From JBOGVA01 sp050692195 (lineage in GTDB: Bacteria; Actinomycetota; UBA4738), in assembly GCA_050692195.1 (NCBI GenBank), contig JBOGVA010000055.1, forward strand, positions 1 to 12,292: a stretch of 12,292 bases of DNA, written 5' to 3'. The position numbers and the translations under genes are program-made. This document shows positions 7,260-12,292 of this stretch, in pieces. Under the pieces are notes generated by a model. It searched no databases, was not told the DNA's origin, and was given only the letters and a program-made list of their open reading frames with translations. The number at the start of each line of letters is the position of its first letter. Within the stretch, counting starts at the first letter, position 1.

Positions 7260-8444
7260 CTAGTCCAGGATCGGTTCTCTGGCCCGGGGCCTGGGCCGCC
7301 AGGTCGTCTTCGGCATGATGGCCTTGGTGATGACCCGTCCCTGGTGTTCCTCGATCTTGGCGAACATCGACTCCACGAGCGTCTCCGATAGGTAGTGGGG
7401 CTTCAGGCCCAGGTCGAGGAGCGCCGAGTGCTTGGCGTTGTAGTAGTGCTCCTCCGCCTCCACCCTCGGGTTCTCCGGGTGATCGACCTTCACGTCGATC
7501 CCGTACTCCGCCCCGGCCCGCTGCACCAGATCCGCCAGCTCGTTCACGGAGAACTGCTCGGCGAACTGGTTGAACACCCTGTACTCACCCTCCGCGGCCG
7601 GATTGACCGTGGCCAGCTCCACGCACTGGAGCGTGTCGACGATGTTCAGGAAGCCTCGAGTCTGTCCCCCCTTGCCGTAGACCGTGATGGGGTGCCCGAT
7701 CACGGCCTGGAGGCAGAAGCGGTTCAGAGCGGTCCCGAAGACCTCGTCGTAGTCGAACCGGGTGGCGAAGCGGGGGTCCAGCTCGGACTCCTCGGTGGTG
7801 ATGCCGTAGACCACGCCCTGGTTGAGATCGGTGGCCCGAAGCCCCCAGATGCGGCAGGCCATGTGGATGTTGGTGGAGTCGTGCACCTTGGAGGCGTGGT
7901 AGAAGGAGCCGGGCATCTTGGGGAAGGGCAGGCGGTCCGAACGTCCATTGTGGCGGATGTCGATGTAGCCTTCCTCGATGTCGATGTTCGGGGTGCCGTA
8001 CTCGCCCATCGTCCCCAGCTTCACCAGATGGGCCTCGGGGGCATGATCGCGCATGGCGAACAGGACGTTCAGCGTGCTGGTCACGTTGTTGTACTGGGTG
8101 AAGACCGCATGCTCCCGGCTGATGAACGAGTAGGGAGCCGATGGCATCTGCCCGTAGTGGATGATGGCCTCGGGCTGGAGGTCTCGGAACAGTGGCTCTA
8201 CCACGGACCAGTCCGTGAGGTCGCCCTCGGTGACGCCGATCCGGTAGCCCGTGAGCTGCCGCCACGCCTCGGCCCGGGCGGACAGGTTCTCGCCGATCGG
8301 GACGAGGGAGTCGGTGCCGGCCTCCTCGTGGACCCGCCGGCGCAGGTAGTTGTCGACGGCGTGCACGTCGTGCCCACGCACCGAGAGGTGCATCGCGGTG
8401 GGCCATCCGAGGTAACCGTCGCCTCCAAGGATCAGGATCTTCAT
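7260..8444 (-). CDS. sqdB: UDP-sulfoquinovose synthase
   Basis: This 394-residue NAD-dependent short-chain (extended) dehydrogenase-fold enzyme converts UDP-glucose plus sulfite to UDP-sulfoquinovose in the cytoplasm. It has the hallmarks of SQD1/SqdB: the nucleotide-binding start ILGGDGYLGWPTAMHL (5-20), DNYLRRR (31-37), IIHYGQMPSAPYS (94-106), the catalytic Thr in LGTMGEYG (T145), the Tyr/Lys pair in YHASK (Y182, K186), and the signature GKGGQTRGFLNIVDTLQC (257-274). These catalytic residues carry the same numbers as those reported for mature Arabidopsis SQD1. The frame stays open to 8495, but ATG 8444 is chosen because GGAGGA lies 6 nt upstream and the Rossmann strand starts at once. The enzyme serves sulfolipid synthesis in phototrophs and some other bacteria, and glycoprotein glycans in Sulfolobus. 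Here it lies among envelope glycosyltransferases with no sulfolipid transferase visible, which favours a glycan role (inference). Confidence 0.96.
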   Translation of the reverse strand: MKILILGGDGYLGWPTAMHLSVRGHDVHAVDNYLRRRVHEEAGTDSLVPIGENLSARAEAWRQLTGYRIGVTEGDLTDWSVVEPLFRDLQPEAIIHYGQMPSAPYSFISREHAVFTQYNNVTSTLNVLFAMRDHAPEAHLVKLGTMGEYGTPNIDIEEGYIDIRHNGRSDRLPFPKMPGSFYHASKVHDSTNIHMACRIWGLRATDLNQGVVYGITTEESELDPRFATRFDYDEVFGTALNRFCLQAVIGHPITVYGKGGQTRGFLNIVDTLQCVELATVNPAAEGEYRVFNQFAEQFSVNELADLVQRAGAEYGIDVKVDHPENPRVEAEEHYYNAKHSALLDLGLKPHYLSETLVESMFAKIEEHQGRVITKAIMPKTTWRPRPRAREPILD

Positions 8445-8450
8445 GGTTGG

Positions 8451-8456
8451 TCCTCC
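8451..8456 (-). promoter_or_regulatory. Shine-Dalgarno site that fixes the sqdB start
   Basis: On the minus strand GGAGGA lies 6 nt before ATG 8444. It is one of the strongest ribosome sites in the window and argues against the longer in-frame start near 8495, whose extra residues are low-complexity. Confidence 0.75.
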
Positions 8457-8465
8457 GGATTCGAC

Positions 8466-8482
8466 CGCCGGCCCGGCCGGCG
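8466..8482 (-). promoter_or_regulatory. Perfect 7-bp GC hairpin in the sqdB leader
   Basis: CGCCGGC (8466-8472) and GCCGGCG (8476-8482) form a perfect 7-bp stem with a 3-nt loop. It lies in the 61-nt gap between the SpoIID-like stop and the sqdB start, 9 bases before the Shine-Dalgarno. No T-run follows, so it is not a classic terminator. It could be an attenuator, an RNA-processing or stability element, or chance in GC-rich DNA. Confidence 0.4.
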
Positions 8483-8505
8483 TGGAAGCCGTCATATTCT
8501 ACGGG

Positions 8506-9966
8506 TCACGGGCCCCCATACGCGGTCTTCAACACCGCCGCGTCGACGCCGACCGTCTGCCGGCTGGCCACGACGAGCTTGACCGCCACGTGGTCGTACC
8601 CGGACGGATCCGGGTAGAAGGTGTACCGCCGCCACTCCCCGTCGTTGGCCTCGGTGATCGTCCTTGCCTTGCTGCGGAACCTCCCACCGGGGGTCAGGAC
8701 GGACACCCTGATCGTGATCCTGCACTCCCCGGTGTTCTCCCTGCCGCAACGGAGGGCCACGCTCGAGCGGTAGGTGGTCGACGGAGTGCCGTTCCACGGC
8801 CGTCTCTGCCGGAGTACGCCGCTGGCTCCAGAAGGTGGAGGCGAGAGCCGCCAGTGCCATTGGCCGAGATAGCTTCCGCCCTTCACGCGGGCAGCGGTCC
8901 CCGTCCAGCTCCACGCGTACGTGGCCGCCGATTCGACGTTCGAGTTGAGAATCAGGTTCTGCAGGTGCTTCCACGTGGTGTCCGGGTAGAAGACCTTCAC
9001 GATGCTGGGCCAGAGCCTGCCCTCCTCCGCGCATGCCTGGGTGCCCCACTGGGACATCCTGCCCTCGAAGTAACGGCACTCGGGCTCTCCGGCGTCGTGT
9101 TGGCTCAGGAAGAGCCTTCCATCCTTGAGCAGGATGCTGCCCAGCGCAGCGTAGACGGCTTGATCGGTCGCTTCCGTCGACCACGTGGGATCGAAGACCT
9201 GGTCCCTGCCCGTATCCACCACATCCGCACACCCCGGGCCTCCACTGTGGGCGTGGCCGGGCATGGCCCGGTAAGCCCCATACGTCTTCACGGCGATCGC
9301 GCCTGCCGCCAGGGCGTCCGCATCCCAGTCGGGGAGCCATTCGTTCGGAAGGACGTGCGTCGCATAGAAGACGAAGTCGAACTGTTCGGCCTGTTCCTCC
9401 TCGGTGATGAGGACCTTGATGGTGCGAGGCGGAACGCCTTGATGCTTCCAGCCGGTGCACGTCTCGTCGTAGTCGGATACGTCCGCCGAGGGTTCCACGC
9501 GGGCTCGCCGTTCGGTGGGCGTGAGCACGGCGTGTTCCGAGTCCTGCGGCCCGAGCTCAACGTGCAATCTCAGCGTGTCGCTCGGGTACAGGGGAACACC
9601 GCGGATCCTCCAGCTTCCCCACCCAGGGGCGGTGACGACCGCCTGGATACGGCGATAGGGCCGGTCGGTGGGGAGAGGTCGCGGGAAGAGGAAGGAGCCG
9701 TCATCCCGTGAGGTCGTCTGCACGCCGTAGTCCGGGAGGAACACCGTGGCGCCCGCGATCGGAGCCTTGGTAGGCCGCGCCAGGACTTCCCCCCGGACCT
9801 GCCCGTGATCTTCCGGCGCCGCGTGAGCCGGTGGAGCAAGAGCCGACACCACGAACGCCACAACGAGCCAGGCAGCGGTGGGGATGGATCGTCTGTTCCC
9901 GGTGGCGGTGCTGCTGCGACTGCCTCGCGGCCCGCCCTGCTGCATCAGGTCCTGTGGTCCATCCAT
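8506..9966 (-). CDS. Secreted three-domain protein with SpoIID/LytB domain
   Basis: From ATG 9966 the product has 486 residues. A signal peptide (about 24-50, hydrophobic run AAWLVVAFVV, cleavage likely near AHA-AP) sends it outside. Residues 55-138 form a carboxypeptidase-regulatory-like beta-sandwich (GQVRGEV, IAGATVFLPDYG, TSRDDGSFLF). Residues 180-333 are a SpoIID/LytB domain: VLPNEWLPDWDADALAAGAI contains E209, aligned with the catalytic Glu of SpoIID, followed by VKTYGAYRA, TEATDQAVYAALG, MSQWGTQACAEEG and VFYPDTTW. Residues 335-484 resemble a carbohydrate-binding jelly roll (LILNSNVES, GEWRRYTFYPDP, VGVDAAVLK). SpoIID enzymes are lytic transglycosylases acting on peptidoglycan strands; cysteines and H290 near the active region could bind metal, but this is unproven. 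It is probably first in the leftward operon, with a wall-remodelling or glycan-attachment role (inference). The start is uncertain: TTG 9978 and ATG 9945 are alternatives and none has a clear ribosome site. Confidence 0.88.
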   Translation of the reverse strand: MDGPQDLMQQGGPRGSRSSTATGNRRSIPTAAWLVVAFVVSALAPPAHAAPEDHGQVRGEVLARPTKAPIAGATVFLPDYGVQTTSRDDGSFLFPRPLPTDRPYRRIQAVVTAPGWGSWRIRGVPLYPSDTLRLHVELGPQDSEHAVLTPTERRARVEPSADVSDYDETCTGWKHQGVPPRTIKVLITEEEQAEQFDFVFYATHVLPNEWLPDWDADALAAGAIAVKTYGAYRAMPGHAHSGGPGCADVVDTGRDQVFDPTWSTEATDQAVYAALGSILLKDGRLFLSQHDAGEPECRYFEGRMSQWGTQACAEEGRLWPSIVKVFYPDTTWKHLQNLILNSNVESAATYAWSWTGTAARVKGGSYLGQWHWRLSPPPSGASGVLRQRRPWNGTPSTTYRSSVALRCGRENTGECRITIRVSVLTPGGRFRSKARTITEANDGEWRRYTFYPDPSGYDHVAVKLVVASRQTVGVDAAVLKTAYGGP

Positions 9967-10121
9967 GCGACGACCCAAGAGATCGTTCGGGATCGGCTGA
10001 CAGGCTTACACACATCTCCCGTCAAGTCCAACGGGCGAGCTTGGCGACTTCCTCAACCGCCCTCAACCCGGCGGCCGGCCCGACGGAGGATGGTCCGACA
10101 GCCCAAAGTAAGCTACGCCGT
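9967..10121. promoter_or_regulatory. Divergent promoter region between the SpoIID/sqdB and rml operons
   Basis: This 155-bp gap separates two divergent operons. On the minus strand TTGACG (10025-10020) is a good -35 candidate. Seventeen bases later TGTCAG (10002-9997) is a poor -10, so the promoter call is tentative; it would leave a leader of a few tens of bases before ATG 9966. No convincing rightward promoter for rmlB was seen. CCTCAACC occurs twice in the same orientation (10051-10058 and 10061-10068), about 55 bp before rmlB, and could be a regulator half-site pair. Confidence 0.45.
10051..10068 (+). repeat. Short direct repeat CCTCAACC upstream of rmlB
   Basis: Two identical octamers start exactly 10 bp apart, close to one helical turn, in the divergent intergenic region. 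The spacing is what a DNA-binding regulator site could look like, but a chance repeat is equally possible. Confidence 0.35.
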
Positions 10122-11132
10122 ATGAACGGCCGGACGGTGGTGACGGGCGGATTGGGCTTCATCGGATCCGCGTTCATCCGGCGCTTGTCCCGCGGGGGCG
10201 GGCAGATCCTGAACGTCGACCTCGGCACCTATGCGGGCGACGAACGGAGACTCGGCGAGATCCCCTCGGAAACGGTTCGCACGATCCGGGTCGACGTCGC
10301 CGATCGGTCCATCGGGGACCTCTTCGGGCGTGAGAGGCCTGATCTGATCGTCCACTTCGCGGCCGAGACCCACGTGACGAGAAGCGAGGGAGATGCGGAT
10401 CTCTTCTATCGATCCAATGTGGAGGGCACTCGTCGGGTGTTCGAGGCTGCCGTGCGCGCGGACGCCGGCATGCTCGTCCACGTATCCACCGACGAGGTCT
10501 ATGGACCGTGCCTGGACCGACCCTTCCGCGAGTCGGAGAAGGCCCCCGGAGGGGGCCGGGCCACCAGTGCGTACGCGCGGAGCAAGGCGGTGGCCGATGA
10601 CCTGGCCCGAAGCTTCTTCGACCGTCTTCCGGTCATCCTCGTCCGGCCGACCAACTGCTTCGGTCCCTGGCAGCATCCGGAGAAGGCCATCGCCCGGTGG
10701 GCCACTCGGGCGCTGCTCGGGGAACGAATCCCCGTGTGGGGGGATGGAGGGCAGATCCGCGACTGGATGTTCGTCGACGACGCGTGCGCGGGGATCGAGA
10801 TGCTCATCGCCCGGGGGACTCCGGGCGAGGCGTACAACTTGGGGCCCCAGGCCCCCCAGCGGACGAACCTGGAGATCGCTCGAATGGTCGCCCGGGCCGC
10901 TGGACGCGGTGACGACGCGGTCTATCTCACCGAGTACGACCGGCCCCAGCACGACCGTCGCTACGCCGTCGATTCCTCCAAGGCCAGCGCGCTGGGCTGG
11001 CGGCCCGCCACCGGCCTGGAGCAAGGGATCCGCGAGACAGTGGACTGGTACCGGGGCCACCGCGATTGGTGGACCTCCCTCCTGCCGGAGGCCGAGCGGC
11101 TCTACTCGGACGCCACGCCCAGGGGGGAATGA
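10122..11132 (+). CDS. rmlB: dTDP-glucose 4,6-dehydratase
   Basis: This 336-residue extended short-chain dehydrogenase converts dTDP-glucose to dTDP-4-keto-6-deoxyglucose in the cytoplasm, an early step of dTDP-rhamnose synthesis. Visible motifs are the NAD-binding TGGLGFIGSAF (8-18), VDLGTYAGD (32-40), VHFAAETHVTRS (77-88), the catalytic Thr-Asp-Glu in STDEVYG (T123, D124, E125), SAYARSK with Y151 and K155, RPTNCFGPWQHPEKAI (175-190), GQIRDWMFVDD (210-220) and DRPQHDRRYAVD (273-284). Together these mark RmlB rather than a generic epimerase. ATG 10122 is chosen because the Rossmann start follows after five residues, although the frame is open further upstream; the ribosome site is weak. It is first in a tight operon with rmlD and rmlA. 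A closely related sugar-nucleotide dehydratase cannot be fully excluded. Confidence 0.92.
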   Translation: MNGRTVVTGGLGFIGSAFIRRLSRGGGQILNVDLGTYAGDERRLGEIPSETVRTIRVDVADRSIGDLFGRERPDLIVHFAAETHVTRSEGDADLFYRSNVEGTRRVFEAAVRADAGMLVHVSTDEVYGPCLDRPFRESEKAPGGGRATSAYARSKAVADDLARSFFDRLPVILVRPTNCFGPWQHPEKAIARWATRALLGERIPVWGDGGQIRDWMFVDDACAGIEMLIARGTPGEAYNLGPQAPQRTNLEIARMVARAAGRGDDAVYLTEYDRPQHDRRYAVDSSKASALGWRPATGLEQGIRETVDWYRGHRDWWTSLLPEAERLYSDATPRGE

Positions 11133-11974
11133 TGTCCTGGCCCGGGATCCTCGTGACCGGGGCGGGCGGTCAGGTCGGCACGGCTCTTCGGGAGGTGATC
11201 GGAACGGCACGTTTCCTGAGCCATGACGATCTCGACGTCACGGACGCAGAGGCCGTCAGCAGAGCCGTCGGGGAAGCCGACGTCATCGTCCACCTGGCGG
11301 CAATGACCCATGTGGACGACTGCGAGCGGCATCCCGAACTGGCCCTGGCGGTCAACGGCGAGGGGACCCGCAACGTGGCGGGCGCAGCAGCGGACCGGGG
11401 CGCCCGCGTCGTGTACCTGTCAACGGACTACGTGTTCGATGGTACGAAGCGGGGGGAGTACCGTGAAGAAGATCCCCCGGCCCCGATCAACGCCTACGGC
11501 CGCTCCAAGCTCGAGGGCGAACGGCACGTCGCCGAGGAGCCGGCGAACCTGATCGTTCGAACCTCATGGGTCTTCGGGGAGGGAAGGAACTTCGTCCGCA
11601 CGATCCTCGAGGCGGCGCGCGCCGGCCGAGCGGTCAGGGTGGTCGACGACCAGGCCGGGCGGCCGACCCACGCAGGCGACCTGGCGGCGGCCGTGGCCTA
11701 CCTCATCGAAACCGGAGCATCGGGGCTGGTCCACGTGAGCGGAGACGGCGAGCCCGGCACGTGGGCGACGGTCGCCGAATGCGCGATCGCGGCAGCGGGG
11801 CTGCCGGCCACGGTCGAACACGTCGACACCGAGACGCATGGAAGGACGGCCGGGCGAGCAGTCGCTCCGAGGCCGGCGAACAGCGTGCTGTCCCTGGCCA
11901 GGGCGAGGCAGCTGGGAGTGCCGCTCCGAGAGTGGCGTGGATCGCTGGCCCGATACGTGCGGGCTGTAGGTTGA
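11129..11974 (+). CDS. rmlD: dTDP-4-dehydrorhamnose reductase
   Basis: This 281-residue NAD(P)H-dependent reductase performs the last step of dTDP-L-rhamnose synthesis. It shows TGAGGQVG (10-17), VHLAAMTHVDDCE (54-66), STDYVFDG (98-105), the catalytic NAYGRSKLEGE pair Y123 and K127, VRTSWVFG (143-150), DDQAGRPT (173-180) and the C-terminal RPANSVLS (248-255), a typical RmlD series at normal length. Two adjacent ATGs (11129 and 11132) follow an AGGGGGG ribosome site (11121-11127). The second has the better spacing, and the choice changes one residue. The first ATG overlaps the rmlB stop in an ATGA arrangement, indicating translational coupling. Confidence 0.94.
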   Translation: MMSWPGILVTGAGGQVGTALREVIGTARFLSHDDLDVTDAEAVSRAVGEADVIVHLAAMTHVDDCERHPELALAVNGEGTRNVAGAAADRGARVVYLSTDYVFDGTKRGEYREEDPPAPINAYGRSKLEGERHVAEEPANLIVRTSWVFGEGRNFVRTILEAARAGRAVRVVDDQAGRPTHAGDLAAAVAYLIETGASGLVHVSGDGEPGTWATVAECAIAAAGLPATVEHVDTETHGRTAGRAVAPRPANSVLSLARARQLGVPLREWRGSLARYVRAVG

Positions 11975-12292
11975 AGGGCGTCGTCCTGGCCGGCGGCCGC
12001 GGGGCGCGGTTGGAACCGATGACGCGGGTGGTGAATAAGCACCTGCTCGACGTGTTCGACGAGCCGATGATCTTCTTCCCCATCCGCACGCTGGCCCAGG
12101 CCGGGATACGAGACCTCGTCCTGGTCACGGGCGACGAGATCGGTCAATTCAAGGCGCTTCTGGGAGACGGACGCCATCACGGTGTCCGAATCGCCTACGA
12201 GCGGCAGGAGGGAGAACTCGGCATCGCGGATGCTCTCGCCAAGGCCTCCCCCCACGTCGGCGACGACCGGATGGTCGTGATCCTCGGAGACA
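11971..12292 (+). CDS. rmlA: Glucose-1-phosphate thymidylyltransferase-like protein, N-terminal part
   Basis: The first 107 codons are present and the gene runs off the right edge. RmlA makes dTDP-glucose from glucose-1-phosphate and dTTP, feeding rmlB. The product begins MKGVVLAGGRGARLEPMTR, the nucleotidyltransferase signature, although the usual GTRL is GARL here. VNKHLLDVFDEPMIFFP (21-37) follows with the conserved Lys (K24), then LLGDGRHHGV, YERQEGELGIADAL (77-90) and VVILGD, ending at the metal-binding Asp (D107). The RQEGELGIADAL form differs from the GLAQA form of enterobacterial RmlA and looks like a divergent RmlA-like subgroup, so another NDP-sugar cannot be excluded. The start is TTG 11971, overlapping the rmlD stop as TTGA and implying coupled translation; no earlier start fits the family. 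Confidence 0.82.
   Translation, partial: MKGVVLAGGRGARLEPMTRVVNKHLLDVFDEPMIFFPIRTLAQAGIRDLVLVTGDEIGQFKALLGDGRHHGVRIAYERQEGELGIADALAKASPHVGDDRMVVILGD

Noticed and set aside
8445..8495. Longer start for sqdB giving 17 extra residues
   Set aside because: The strong GGAGGA site places the start at 8444, and the extra residues are Ala/Pro/Gly-rich and precede the conserved first strand.
7395..8582. 395-codon plus-strand open frame opposite sqdB
   Set aside because: It is an antisense shadow of a clearly conserved enzyme, with repetitive Val/Gly/His-rich sequence and no domain-like pattern.
8443..9711. 422-codon plus-strand open frame opposite the SpoIID-like gene
   Set aside because: The opposite strand carries a signal peptide and SpoIID motifs, and this frame shows none.
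9831..10121. 97-codon N-terminal extension of rmlB in the same frame
   Set aside because: The extension overlaps the divergent gene's 5' end and promoter region and has no family similarity, and RmlB starts immediately before the Rossmann motif at ATG 10122.

Overview
The window is GC-rich bacterial DNA with dense, overlapping genes, GTG/TTG starts beside ATG, a Tat-type signal and actinobacterial-looking surface-glycan proteins. A deep-branching Actinomycetota is the most likely source, probably from an uncultured lineage. That placement is inferred from gene types and composition, not from a marker gene. I saw no rRNA, tRNA, CRISPR array, insertion sequence or phage gene.

Layout, left to right. 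(1) The left edge holds the first ~46 codons of a leftward membrane protein. (2) Diverging from it is a rightward gene for a membrane-anchored, Tat-motif-bearing phosphodiesterase of the alkaline phosphatase superfamily (296-2179). (3) Its 3' end overlaps tail-to-tail with a long leftward operon (about 9966 down to 2143). In transcription order this encodes a secreted three-domain SpoIID-like protein, UDP-sulfoquinovose synthase (SqdB/SQD1), a DUF2304-GT2 fusion resembling polyprenyl-phosphate sugar synthases, and two tandem paralogous polytopic membrane proteins that look like GT-C glycosyltransferases. (4) After a 155-bp divergent intergenic region, a rightward rml operon (rmlB, rmlD, 5' end of rmlA) runs off the right edge with 4-nt stop/start overlaps.

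How they may work together (inference): the rml genes supply dTDP-rhamnose or a related deoxysugar, and SqdB supplies UDP-sulfoquinovose. The GT2 enzyme could load a sugar onto a polyprenyl-phosphate carrier at the cytoplasmic face. The two GT-C-like proteins could then use that lipid-linked donor outside the membrane. The SpoIID-like protein and the exported phosphodiesterase would act on the wall or envelope. The order nucleotide-sugar synthase, GT2, GT-C, GT-C is the most interesting feature. No partner of the usual sulfolipid pathway (SqdX, SqdD, SqdA or SqdC-type) is in the window, so the locus is a candidate for a sulfoquinovose-containing, rhamnose-associated surface glycan or glycoprotein rather than standard sulfoquinovosyl diacylglycerol. 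The substrate assignments remain untested.
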